Assembly (NCBI GenBank): GCA_032622095.1
Contig: CP136067.1
Span: 137,829,990 to 137,893,989 of the forward strand
DNA length: 64,000 nt
Reading direction: 5' to 3'
Source of the DNA: Siphonodentalium dalli
Lineage: Eukaryota > Mollusca > Scaphopoda > Gadilida > Siphonodentaliidae
The translations under genes and the position numbers were made by a program. Below the pieces are notes generated by a model. That model did not search any database. It saw nothing but the letters and a program-made list of their open reading frames with translations, and was not told the origin of the DNA. Of this stretch, positions 20,851 through 30,988 are shown piece by piece; position 1 is the first letter of the stretch; the number at the start of each line of letters is the position of its first letter.

Positions 20851-21090
20851 TGCCAGTATCGTGAACAGTGCTCAACACAGCAGCATTTGGTATTAAACGC
20901 CAACATATACATAATGGCTAGGATATGTTTAACCGCAATAAAACATATCCAGAGAATTGTATTTATGCAAAACGTGCATCTCCATCTTAACCCTTTGAAC
21001 CCTGGCTCCCCACAACGATCGACACCCTGACCCTGGGCTCCCAGTGGTATTTTTTCTATTGTGGCCAGTGTTTAGATGTATGGTGTTGTT

Positions 21091-21830
21091 TATGTTCAAG
21101 TGGTGTCACATTTCTGAAACTTTAGATGTATGTTCCCCATGGACCACTGATTATTTTACGATCTGGTTACATTGCCACCTGGTCACTCCCTGGTAACGGT
21201 TGCTAGGCATCTACCCGATATTGAAAGTCAAATACAATTATAGCTTTTACGGTCGTAATTCAGCCCAAGGAAATGGCGTTTTTGATGCAGTCAAAACCCT
21301 ATTGTGAAATTTGAGATATATCTGGCCAAAAGTCTGATCCTAACTTGTATTTAAGGGTAGCAACGGTTGCTAAGCAAATACCCCAAATGATCGAATGACA
21401 CCATTGCCCTGTGAATCCAATTGTATTATGCCCAAATTTTGGCATGCACATGCTGATGGTTATGTTCAAATGGTGCTACAGGTCTGAAATTTTACAGGTA
21501 TGTTCCCATGGGCCACTGTGTATTTTTTTTAGAACGGTATACTTTGCCACACGATCACTCCCTGGTAACGGTTTCTAAGCAACTACCCGGAACTGAAAGT
21601 ATAATGCAATTATAGCTTATAGCGTCGTATAATTATGCGCTAAGAAACGGCATTTTCTATGCAGTCAATACCCTATTGTGAAACTGGAGATGCATCAGGT
21701 CAGAAGATTGAACCTGCATGTAGTTTGTATTTAACGGTATCAATGGTTGCTAAGCATATAGCCCAAGTGATCGAATGACACCACTTCCCTGTGCATTCAA
21801 TGGCATTACGTTCCGTTTTAGACATCGCCT
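21091..21830 (+). repeat. Two 370-bp tandem units
   Basis: TATGTTCAAGTGGTG at 21091 and TATGTTCAAATGGTG at 21461 open units that share GTATGTTCCC, CACTCCCTGGTAACGG, TTGCTAAGCA-like boxes, GCAGTCAAAACCCTATTGTG and GATCGAATGACACCA. The units have diverged considerably. A third fragment of the unit start is at 27106-27170. The GGTTGCTAAGCAA words resemble RFX X-boxes, which may be chance. Confidence 0.7.
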
Positions 21831-21878
21831 ATACAGGGCCTGGAACCTACGTCATAAAACAAAGTTTTTCACCGAAAA

Positions 21879-22136
21879 ATGGCGGCTGCTCTGTGCGACT
21901 CGAAGTGGGTATTTATCGTTTTTGCAAACTATGTACATAAACCACTAAAAAAATCATTGCTTATGAGCTGTAAAACATTGTTTGCTAGCTCACAGTCATC
22001 TATACCGAGATATATATGTAACGGTTGTAAAGATTATCGCGTTCAGGTGGTTTCCGTCACCAATTTTCGAGGCATGTTTCAGAGTTTTGAAATGGTAACG
22101 CTTACATTGGCTTTTAAAACTGGAATTGTGACATAA
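21879..22136 (+). CDS. Short unassigned frame next to the left end of the 3.98-kb element
   Basis: 85 codons from an ATGGCGGCTGC start in a reasonable context (GAAAAATGGCG). It contains an ICNGCKDYR segment with two cysteines but no domain that I can name. It might be a first exon of a transposon gene, or chance: codon use is not distinctive and ATGGCGGC is also a YY1-like repeat word in this window. Treat as weak. Confidence 0.2.
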   Translation: MAAALCDSKWVFIVFANYVHKPLKKSLLMSCKTLFASSQSSIPRYICNGCKDYRVQVVSVTNFRGMFQSFEMVTLTLAFKTGIVT

Positions 22137-23025
22137 ATGGTAACGCCTACATATAATCAACATTTGATTCCAAAATCGGCAATTTGGCTGAATTCTTTCA
22201 ATTGCCGAATATCACAATTAGTTTTAGGACTAGTGAGTAGTGTATGCCTCACAGTTAATGGAACTTATGGAAGCGCAAGAGTATAATTCTTCCCTTGCTA
22301 AGATCCCCCGAATATTGCCGAGGCGAATCTGTATACATCGGCTCAAAAGTAGACTGCTTCACTTGTATTGTGGCAGGCTAATGCATACGTTTTTCACGGA
22401 ATTACTTTCACAAGACATAAATGAATAAAATAATAAGTAATTATATGACCTTTATATATCAATATTATTATAGGGAATAAGAAAAAATGTCATTCTGGTT
22501 GATGCATCATATATAATTATAGGCTAAAATAAACCAACGTTTGATAAATGAATAAATCGCAATATCGCCACTGCTTGAGTTGAACCAGGAAGGAGCTTTT
22601 AAGTTGTATTATTCAATTTTTGTTTCAAATTCAAATGTTTCTGAAATTAATAAAAGAAAAAACTGTTAATTAATAGAAATTAATTAAAATCACAAGCTCG
22701 CAAAGTCGCACTCTCGTAGTAGTTATACACAACATCGTCAAACTGAAACACTTCGCACAGTTTTTATGAACCCTACTCTAAAATAGTTTTTGAATGTCGT
22801 GGTGTTAGTCAGTAAGTTCTGACTGATTTCCCCCAGAGACAAACGCAACGTTATTCTAACGCCGTGTTATTTTCTGTGCTATTCAGGATATCCCTCCCTT
22901 TTCCGGGGGATGTTAGCGGGAATCTTCTGGGGATAAGATTCATCTTAGCGAGGGAAGTAGCATTAAATTCACATGTATTTAATTATTATTGAAATTTGTT
23001 TTGCCGGCAACCGTTCATACTCGCT
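22137..23025. other. No gene seen inside the left part of the 3.98-kb element
   Basis: AT-rich DNA with a 62-codon frame at 22240-22428 and no recognised domain. Stops are frequent on both strands. Confidence 0.4.
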
Positions 23026-23098
23026 CGTAGATCATGCCATGAATCTCTACTATGGCTACCGCCCGTTCGCCATATAGTAGAGATTCATGTCATGATCT
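23026..23098. repeat. Hairpin TAGATCATGCCATGAATCTC
   Basis: TAGATCATGCCATGAATCTC and then TACTATGGC pair with the complement ending at 23098, with an 11-13 base loop. One-arm relatives occur at 39901-39985 and 42706-42795, followed there by CAAAACCTTGGAACTTTTTG. Confidence 0.7.
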
Positions 23099-23302
23099 AA
23101 CTCGCTCGTTGATATTTGATAAGTAAATAGAACAACTTAAAACTAATTAAGGGGCACTATAGGCCTACGCCATTTTCAATAAACTCCCGATAATAACAAC
23201 AATCTAATATATATAATCTAATATTATATAAACAAATAAGTAATTTGAGTAGAAGAGGTATTCTGTAAACGATCAGGTTAATAAGTTATCCTAAAATCAA
23301 AG

Positions 23303-23722
23303 TTAAAGCTAATCAATCCGATTCGATGGTCCCCCATATCATCAGATTCCAACAACAAATATTTTTTTAAATGCCCGCTTCAGTTATCAGAATCGGTTAA
23401 ATAACCAAAACTAATGCTAACTACAGTCAAATATAGTATAAAATTGGCCTAAACCTGTTATTTTTCAACATTTTGTCGGTTTGTCAAATATCTGACAAAA
23501 AAGCTACTTGATTTTCGAGTTAACCATCTTCATCCGCAAATTTGGTCCGAGGCAGTCTACTCGTCGACTTTTACTGGGCCACTAAATATTCCAGGTGGTG
23601 AAAAATAATAGATTTAAAAAATCGATATCTGACCATTCTGAGCTTTGATTGGTGGGTTCCTCGACTCGAATAAAATATTATTTACCCCCGAAGCCAAATA
23701 AATAGTAACAAGCTTGAAAAAT
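23303..23722 (-). mobile_element. TTAAAG element, family 4, minus orientation
   Basis: Reverse complement of the family: starts TTAAAGCTAATCAATCCGAT, passes TCAGTTATCAGAATCGG and CCTCGACTCGAATAAAAT and fades at AAATAGTAAC. It has inserted into the 3.98-kb element and supplies the last codons of the basic frame below. Confidence 0.75.
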
Positions 23723-24052
23723 TCCAGCGGCACATCTTGAAGATCACACCGACTTAGTTCTTTCAACACGATTGGGATAAGACTAATCATTTCGTTCTCC
23801 GGATCACCCTCAACAGGGAACAACCGGACGCGAGTCTTCTTTTTAGTCGATGTTGGAGACCGTTTAACCCTCTTCCTGTCTGATCTTGGGGTTCGGAGAG
23901 TTCTGAGTTTTTCTGGAGTGTTATATATAAATCTCGAACACACTGGACTCACATTCGGTCGTATACATATTCTCCGACGCTTGGTCGCTGGCGAGAATAG
24001 TTGTCCTCTTCTCTTAGACGATACAACATGCCTCTTTTTGTTGTATTTTTTC
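23614..24052 (-). CDS. Unassigned basic reading frame, probable transposon or exon remnant
   Basis: Open for about 146 codons on the minus strand after a TAG, with no early ATG, so it may be an internal exon or a pseudogene. The reading is rich in Lys/Arg clusters (SSKRRGQLFSPATKRRR, SDRKRVKRSPTSTKKKTR) and then becomes acidic/hydrophobic (DPENEMISLIPIVLKELSRC), which is more protein-like than any other frame in the 3.98-kb element. The last 35 codons or so run into the TTAAAG insertion, so the original C-terminus is lost. It could be a nuclear DNA-binding accessory protein; I do not recognise the family. Confidence 0.4.
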
Positions 24053-24148
24053 TTCTATTCAACTTTAAGTTGGTTTTTTCCTTGTATATATAATTTTTGT
24101 CTGCAAAAAGTATTCAATAAACGGACTATCCAGTTTATATAAAAAAAA

Positions 24149-24460
24149 TTAATATATAATGTTAAACATAACCAAACTAAATGAATATCCAGCCACAGGA
24201 ACCATATTATGTTCACAATTCACTATATAACCTGCTATAGTTAATATATGTGACCAATTAGTTTTTGGGACTTGAGTACCTAACCATACTTTATGATTAT
24301 TGACTGATGGTGGGACAGGGTGTTTGAAAATGTATTTATCCGTTACATATATCCCGATGTTTTGGTTTTGGATTGCGAATATAATTGATGCGTGACCAGA
24401 TTGTTTGACAACGAAGGTTCCTGGACCGAATAACACATTCAATTCATTATCAATAAACAT
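24149..24460 (-). CDS. Unassigned 103-codon frame
   Basis: Minus-strand frame beginning MFIDNELNVLFGPGTF. Composition is mixed and not plainly random (GTQVPKTNWSHILTIAGY), but no motif is recognised. It lies upstream of the basic frame on the same strand, so the two could be exons of one former gene in the 3.98-kb element. Weak. Confidence 0.2.
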   Translation of the reverse strand: MFIDNELNVLFGPGTFVVKQSGHASIIFAIQNQNIGIYVTDKYIFKHPVPPSVNNHKVWLGTQVPKTNWSHILTIAGYIVNCEHNMVPVAGYSFSLVMFNIIY

Positions 24461-24674
24461 GGGTAAACAATGAATGTTAGTAATAGAATATAATTAAAGA
24501 AATCTTTATTGCATGATAATGTTTTAACGACAACTATCAGACGAAACTGGAAATATGAACATATTAACATGGATTTAACCGACGGAAATAGAATGGAATA
24601 ACAAAGTAGTACTATAACAATGATTATGGAATAAGAGAACGAATGACAGTAGATACACTTAATTAAACGAAGTG

Positions 24675-25107
24675 GCTAAATAACGGTATACCGCTCCTTA
24701 GTACTGAGGGCTAAAAAACGGTATACCGCTCTTTAGTGATGAGTGCTAAAGAGCGGTACGGATTATAACGTTATGTGTTGGCGCAATGCGCAAAATATCT
24801 TGGCAACGCACGTGCCGCTCATCCAACATGGACCGCTCTTTAGCACTGAGGGCTAAAGAGCAGTATACCGTTCTTTAGCACCAAACACTAAAGAGCGGTA
24901 TACCGTTCATTAGCGTATCAAGCCCATATAGCTAAAGCGCGGTATACCGCTCTTTAGCGTTTGTCACTAAAGAGCAGTATACCGTTCTTTAGCACCAAAC
25001 ACTAAAGAGCGGTATACCGTTAATTAGCGTATCAGGCCCATATAGCTAAAGCGCGGTATACCGTTCTTTAGCGTTTGGTACTACTGAGCGGTATACCGTT
25101 CTTTAGC
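24675..25107. repeat. Array of nine 28-bp palindromes with ordered spacing
   Basis: The unit is GCTAAAGAGCGGTA followed by its exact complement (core GGTATACC). Near-complete copies start at 24675, 24710, 24852, 24887, 24931, 24966, 25001, 25045 and 25080, with half-sites at 24745 and 24832. Start-to-start distances are 35, 142, 35, 44, 35, 35, 44, 35, so the last seven copies fit a 114-bp higher-order unit (35+35+44). Mutations are scattered, yet dyad symmetry is kept in most. This could be a cluster of dimeric-protein binding sites, such as subterminal transposase sites, or a cruciform-prone minisatellite. Confidence 0.9.
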
Positions 25108-25788
25108 CACGGCCTTAATTAAACTAACGAATATACAACGAGAACGTAAAAACAATGATTATGCCATGAATTTATGCTCGTCTTTATATATAGTATTATC
25201 AAATAGTATATTGGCATCTCTATAACAGCCATTTGTGTCATATAGTAACGCATTTAACTGAGTGTGTATATGTGAACACGATCGTTAATAGTTCATCTAC
25301 CGGATTATACGGATGGTGACTCAATTCTGAGTGCAAACAGGTCAATATTATGTGAGCGTTAACGCGATGTGGGCGTTACCATTAATAGACAAATTCATAC
25401 AAATTCTTTGTGTCTTAAGAAATTTACAAACAAACCACGGGAAAGTTAATTTTTTGTTATTGATTCAAATTTAACATTTATAATATTCCGAAACTCAATG
25501 TATACGGTTTTAAAATGAGTTTAGGGCGCGGAGAACATGAAATGTTGGCGTTAACACCTGCACGAAAATAGGAAATCGGACGCGATTTTGAATTGCGAAT
25601 GCGAAATTCTCATTATAAGCAATTCTTTCCGATTTTCGGTTTCTGTATTTGTCGAGATTTGCAGGTGGCATAGCTCCTTTGCTTATAATATTACATCGAA
25701 ATCGATTGTATTTATTTAAAAAACGATGTCGAAGTAGCGAGTCGAACTTTATTTACAGTTATTTTGATGTAGGGTTACCCTTCCGGTG
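25108..25788. other. No gene seen, right part of the 3.98-kb element
   Basis: No frame of note. Contains GCGTTAACGC and GGGCGTTACC words near 25358-25380 that mirror the TGGTAACGCC words on the left side. Confidence 0.4.
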
Positions 25789-26200
25789 ACGTAGGTTCCA
25801 GGCCCTGTATAGTAGTCTAGGCTGTGCTGGGGGGTGATCGTCGCACATCGGGGGAATTTATGCGACCATCATTTTCTTATGGGAAAATTACTCTAGTTTT
25901 CGAATTCAGAGGGCGCCGAGCCGAGATAGGTGACAAAATATAACTTTTCACTATGTTTCATATGGTACCCTACCTAAAAAATGACATATTTTCAAAGGTT
26001 AACAGGCATTAGCCAACTGGTTAACAGGGCAGCAACATCGGAAAGATTGTAAACATATTTACAAAATATGGAACGAATATAGACACTTAATCAGATTCAA
26101 CATCGTTTTCCTGCTTTCGTTCTGATTTCGTGACGTCATGGTAAAATGTGTAGCGTGACGCGTCAAAAATTCATGGCGATTCAGACTAAGTGTTGTGCGT

Positions 26201-26977
26201 CAACTCTGTGCAAATATAGCATATCTGTCGAATTCTTCCAAGTTATATATTTTTGGAAATGGAAGGGTACCCCCTATATAATGATGTTCATACTTACATT
26301 ATATCTTTCCAAGTATTGACATAATAGACAAAAACTTAACCCTCCCCCCAATTTCACAAATAACCACATATATGTGTCCATGCAGTTTGTGTCCACCAAA
26401 TAAATTGACAATGCACAGTTTACCTTTTCATATTGTGTAGAATCGTACGGCGACACTGATAATGTAAAACATCGTTCAAATCCTAGATTAGGAAGGTAAT
26501 ATAAAATCCAAGATGGCGTCCAAGATGGCCGCCAATTTTTATATTGACACTCTATACACCAGATGTATGGTAACCGGACTAGATCATCAACTCTGTGCAA
26601 ATATAGCATATCTGTCGAATTCTTCCAAGTTAAATATTTTTGCAAATGGAAGGGTATTGCCTACAAAATGATGTTCCTATCTTTATTATATATCTCCAAA
26701 TGGTAAACTAATCGAGAAAAGCTTAACCCTCACCCCAATTTCCCAAATATCCACTTAAATGCACCCAGCAGGTTGTTTCCAATAAAATATCGACAATGCA
26801 CATTTTGTAGTGTCATATAGGGCAGAACCATCCGAGGACATGGAGAATCTAAGATTCCGTTCAAATCCTAGATTATGAAGGTATTAAAATCCAAGTTGGC
26901 GTCCAAGATGGTTGCCAAGTTTAATATCGGCACTCTGTGCACACTGAGTGTGCACTGTGCACACTGAGTGTGCACAC
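26201..26977 (+). repeat. Two 387-bp tandem units
   Basis: CAACTCTGTGCAAATATAGC begins units at 26201 and 26588. Both contain CGAATTCTTCCAAGTTA, CTTAACCCTC, TTCAAATCCTAGATTA and the CCAAGATGGC box once or twice. Divergence is moderate. A related CAAAATGGCCGCC lies at 27054. Confidence 0.75.
26936..26975. repeat. Two perfect 20-bp palindromic units
   Basis: TGTGCACACTGAGTGTGCAC is repeated twice with no gap. Each copy is itself a dyad around CTGAG. It sits at the end of the second 387-bp unit. Confidence 0.85.
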
Positions 26978-27170
26978 CGGTTGTAACTGATCTTTATTTC
27001 ATAGAGGCTGTATTGTAATATGTATAAGTCAACTAGTTACGTAAAACCAATAATGGAGACCAAAATGGCCGCCATAAAACTAAAAAATGTTCCGAGGGCA
27101 CAGTGATGGTCATGTTCAAATGGTGCCACGAGTATTAAACTTTACATAATTGCTCAATAATGCACGATTT

Positions 27171-27730
27171 GACCACGTGTTTGTAATGTGCACGCGCAAG
27201 TAGATGGTATTGTGACCATGCAACCCATTTCCATAGTACTACTATGGTGCAATGTCAAAACGTGCAGCTGTATAACGCAAATTTATGTACTATGGAGATC
27301 CTTGATGTGATTGTATCATTTCACCAACATCCATACATTTATCATTTTATCCTATGCGCATGCGCGAAACAAATCGACTCAAATAAGAAACTGCTTGCAC
27401 CTTCCTCACATATGACAGAACACTGATTATGTATGCAATACTAATTTAAACCAAAAAGAGTGATCCAAATGGTGTCTTTCTACAATCCTGCGAACCGCGC
27501 AACAATGTATAGAGCTTTACCCGAATCGCTTCAAATAATGTACGTTTGTTGAATTCTGCGCTGTGCGCATGCGCATGTTTTTCTACCCCAACTAGTCGGC
27601 AACAAACTAAATACACATGCACCCAGGGAACTGCTGAAGTTCCTTGGGATCATTTACATAGATATAAGTGGACATACCAATGGTTATAACATGTATACAC
27701 ATGCTACATAGGTTTATGATATCACTGAAT
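27171..27730. other. No gene seen
   Basis: Mixed DNA with a GCGCATGCGCATG dyad at about 27565. Short frames are not supported. Confidence 0.45.
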
Positions 27731-27732
27731 GC

Positions 27733-27815
27733 TGCTGGCCGCTTTTGCGGCCAGTCGGGTGTATGAACGTTTTCTGGCTGGCCGCTTTTGCGGCCAGTCG
27801 GGTTCAAAGGGTTAA
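27733..27815. repeat. Twin hairpins CTGGCCGCTTTTGCGGCCAG
   Basis: The 20-base stem-loop CTGGCCGCTTTTGCGGCCAG occurs twice (from 27736 and 27778), each followed by TCGGGT. A GGGTTCAAAGGGTTAA end follows the second. This looks like the subterminal part of a TTAA element. Confidence 0.8.
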
Positions 27816-29216
27816 GTGCATGGACACCGTGCACCCGCGAGACACCGTTTAATAGTATAATACAGATACCTCTCTGGGGAGACTTCAATTGAGCGAATCT
27901 CATCACTCGTGTCACTGAGAGAGGCAAACATGGAATCACCCACGTCGTGCATGGCCACCCATGCATGCATGCATCCAACCGAAACCGTTTTCGATTTATT
28001 ATTATATATATAGTAGCCGTGTCCCTTAAAACTTTTACACATTTTATATATAGTTTCCGGAGTATAAAATAATATTTAAAAATGAATCGAAGACACTGTC
28101 CGGAAACGCGTCAATCAATTATACATGTACATAACTACATATGCAATGCAGGCAACGGTTCGGGAAAGTTCTACGGACTATGATCAGAAGAGAACCTTCA
28201 CGCAGGCGACCTCACAGAAATGCGTTCGGAGTGTAACAAGGAGGAGAACTCTATATCTTGTTAGTACTCTCCATCAAGGCAAAATGTTATTTCGGTATAT
28301 ATATTCCCCGAGGTGTCAGGTATAAGTCCAAATATTCACCGAGGCGTAGCCGAGGTTTTATTTGGACTAATATCCGACAGCGAGGGGATATCTGGTTAAA
28401 TCACAGCTATACCTGGTAGTAATTAAATCCAAGTACCACAAGATATTTGGAAAACGAAAGTTCGAGCATAGTGCAGATGCAACACCTGTAAGTTCTCCAT
28501 ACCAGAAAATAATTATATCGCACAAATGAACCCGTTAATATGATTTGTTTTCGTGACCAGTTGTCGAATTTGGAAATATGAAGTTTTAGCATGTTTTGAA
28601 TTGTTGTCAGCCTAGCAAAAATCCAATCATCGTCACTGTTTCAGTCGTACCAAAAGCGGTAGGTATACGTGTGATAAAGCGTGTCCTAAGTAATAACTAT
28701 ATGAACTTTTATGATCGTTTTCGACGCACTACTTATTTCTTGTTTCTTGTAACGCTTGAGCCATATCAATGATGCCACAGCCAATGCCCCTGGTACATGT
28801 ATACCAAATTAAATCCGCTGATTTGTGTCATATAATTGTGCTGTTCGTACTGTATTATATGTAACCTCTTGTTCGAAGCGTGTTACTATTAGCTAGAAGG
28901 TGGGGCATATATCTATATACGCTTAAAATAGCTGGTGATTATCGTAATAACCACTGGAGTTATTTTAATATTCCCCGGTCATTGTTACAATAATACAAAG
29001 CTATTGTAGCCAGACCAGATATAGGGATATATTAGATAACGTACAATGTCAAACAATAAAAAACATGGCTATATATAGGCCTATATCAGATATATATTCC
29101 GTGAATCAGTAATGAACCATTTTATTATTATATATACACAATCATCAATTTTGTCGGTGTTTTATTAACAGTAAAGGGTATATTTGTAGGCTTTGCAAAA
29201 ATATCTTAATGATGGT
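27816..29216. other. No gene seen; one foldback
   Basis: Contains an AGTCCAAATA / TATTTGGACT stem (28327-28370) around CGAGGCGTAGCCGAGG, and an ATGCATGCATGCAT run at 27959. Frames at 28125 and 28407 have no domain. Confidence 0.45.
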
Positions 29217-29330
29217 AGTTGGGATATAGGATTTTATAAAATGAGTTTAATAAATATGATTAACAACGAGTTGTAGACGAGTTGTGAATCAAATTTATCA
29301 AACGAGTTTCATAAAATCTAATATCCCAAC
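29217..29330. repeat. Foldback with GTTGGGATATAGGATTTTAT arms
   Basis: GTTGGGATATAGGATTTTAT pairs imperfectly with the complement ending at 29330. The centre holds CGAGTTGTAGACGAGTTG. No flanking duplication could be assigned. Confidence 0.6.
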
Positions 29331-29808
29331 ATAACGAGTTGAAGATTTTGTATGTCTCATGGAAAAACTAGAGCTTTATGCCTTTTTAACAAATCAAAAT
29401 CCTTTTAAAAAGCTGCAAAATGCATACATTTACAGCGTTGACTAAGACGCTTCACAAACGAATGCATGCGACAGTATTGCGCTCTCTGTGCTGGCGACAG
29501 AAAATATAGAGTCCCCTTAATTTGCCTCTTTGTAATTTGTGTCTATTTTCGTTAGCGCAACGAAGTTGGACAAGAATAACTTTAATGAAGAAAGCGATCA
29601 TTTTGCATTGTCTTGTGTTGTTGTATATAAATGTGCGGCTTTACGAAATAGTATGAATCCGCCTGATTCAATGTAAAGTCATTTTGTTGGCGCAATGCCA
29701 AGTTAGCGGGAAACACGCGCATATTCGTCACCAGTGAGAGATAAGGGAATATGTAACGGCTTTTTAAATGATATAATAGGGGTTTCATGTGATATTTAGA
29801 GATTATCA

Positions 29809-29952
29809 CCACAGTGACGTGATCTGTTTACTCCATATCACGCCGAGTTGTGAAGGTGAGATCCCGGTTCAGACGAGCTGCCGCAGGCTGCGAGTCTGAT
29901 CCGGGAACCCACCTTCTCAACGAGTGGAGACTTAGATCACTTCACTGTTGTA
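29809..29952. repeat. Nested foldback around AAGGTGAGATCCCGG
   Basis: Outer pairing AGTGACGTGATCT with AGATCACTTCACT; inner pairing AAGGTGAGATCCCGGTTCAGAC with the complement ending near 29916; apex GCTGCCGCAGGCTGC. It is GC-rich against an AT-rich background. Tested as tRNA-like and rejected. Confidence 0.65.
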
Positions 29953-30196
29953 TAAAGATATGTTTATTATATGACCACTTGAACTTAATTATCACAACCA
30001 ACCTCTGAAATTTATTGCGAAAAAGGTGATCAGTTGAATTCAAATTTTATGTACGAATCGCAACAATTTAATCAACAACAACAATTTTAAGAAGAAATGT
30101 CTCAATTGAAAAGTTCAGGAGCCTCGTTCTGACACGCATGGCCTATATATATATATGGAGTCGGAAAACGATACTGTGATGATCCGATTTATCGGA

Positions 30197-30301
30197 AAAC
30201 CATCACCAAACGATCATGGTATTTAGTGAAAATAATGACAGTCATATAATACATAGCCTATTATTTTCAATAAATACCATGATCGTTTGGTGATGGTTTT
30301 T
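30197..30301. repeat. Hairpin AAAACCATCACCAAACGATC
   Basis: AAAACCATCACCAAACGATC, then ATGGTATTTA, pairs with its complement ending at 30301 around a loop of about 40 bases. The stem is almost perfect over 30 bp. It could be a small MITE or a precursor hairpin; no target duplication was seen. Confidence 0.65.
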
Positions 30302-30988
30302 TGTGATTTTTGTGAGTCGATATCACAATAAACATTGCATTGTTTTGCGGGAGAAATTCCATGATTGTAAGATATGAAAATCAAAATCGGATCAACAAAG
30401 TCACCTAAATCATGCAATCTCGAGCTGAGACCTATACATACAGTATAATAATACTACCACGTACAGCGAAATAAATTACTAAGAAACATGCATTAACTCA
30501 GAAATATATTACATGCGCTGTTTTTTTCAATGTTATAAACTTCTTATCAGAACATCAAATAGTTTCCAGGTTTTGAACTTGTGGAGTATGATCTATACGG
30601 GCGTAGCCAGAGTATAGAGAGTAATTGCATGATCTTAATCAAAACATACCTAGCATCTTTAATACATTCGAATCTCAGATGACTATGTCGATTGCATCTG
30701 TGATAGGATATTCCAAGATTAACACAATCGGCCACCTATTCCAAGTTTCCTTCGACTTAACTGAACCGTACGGATAATACTTGTTTTATTATTTTTTCTT
30801 AATTTCAATTGAATACTTTTCCAAAACATAATAGACATAATTTATACACACGCCATACATCACACATCACGTTTCCAGCATTATATATGCAAATTGTCAT
30901 ATACAAATTACTTTAAAAGCCATCAACTTTCACGCCTTACTATATTGCTGTCTTATCGCAATCAGAATTTCCTTTTTAAATCATTCAT
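30302..30988. other. No gene seen
   Basis: AT-rich. No repeat partner or coding pattern found. Confidence 0.45.

Larger units (their letters stand above)
21834..25812. mobile_element. 3.98-kb element with CAGGGCCTGGAACCTACGTCA ends
   Basis: A 21-bp perfect inverted pair: CAGGGCCTGGAACCTACGTC starts at 21834 and its complement ends at 25812, both bordered by TA (or AT one base out). The size and ends suggest a DNA transposon with a 2-bp target, but the superfamily is unsure (pogo-, ISL2EU- or other type). Internal content: a short plus frame at 21879, a TTAAAG insertion at 23303-23722, a basic minus-strand frame, and an ordered palindrome array at 24675-25107. TGGTAACGCC words near the left (22095, 22138) are mirrored by GGGCGTTACC at 25371. 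Confidence 0.55.
20987..27815. mobile_element. Candidate composite TTAA element, 6.8 kb
   Basis: TTAACCCTTTGAACCC at 20987 is exactly mirrored by GGGTTCAAAGGGTTAA ending at 27815. The TTAA target and CCCTTT terminus fit piggyBac. The interval holds a 370-bp tandem, a 3.98-kb inserted element, a 387-bp tandem and a third copy of the 370-bp unit's core at 27106. No piggyBac transposase (DDD domain) was recognised. These end sequences may instead belong to two separate MITE remnants; the call rests on the 16-bp match and the repeat layout. Confidence 0.4.

Noticed and set aside
21185-21575. RFX X-box promoter cluster (GGTTGCTAAGCAA)
   Set aside because: The words are part of the 370-bp tandem unit and no gene follows; kept only as a remark.
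23614-24052. Histone-like or protamine gene
   Set aside because: Basic clusters are present but there is no histone fold or Arg-run pattern, and no start codon.
24675-25107. Palindrome array as a CRISPR-like structure
   Set aside because: The spacers are themselves repeated (114-bp period) and there are no cas genes; a binding-site array is a better reading.
27736-27800. Rho-independent terminators
   Set aside because: GC stem-loops without a downstream T-run, in eukaryotic repeat DNA.
29856-29916. GC-rich stem-loop with GGTTCAGAC, tRNA-like at first sight
   Set aside because: No A box, no acceptor stem and wrong arm lengths. I saw no tRNA elsewhere by eye; a covariance-model scan would settle it.
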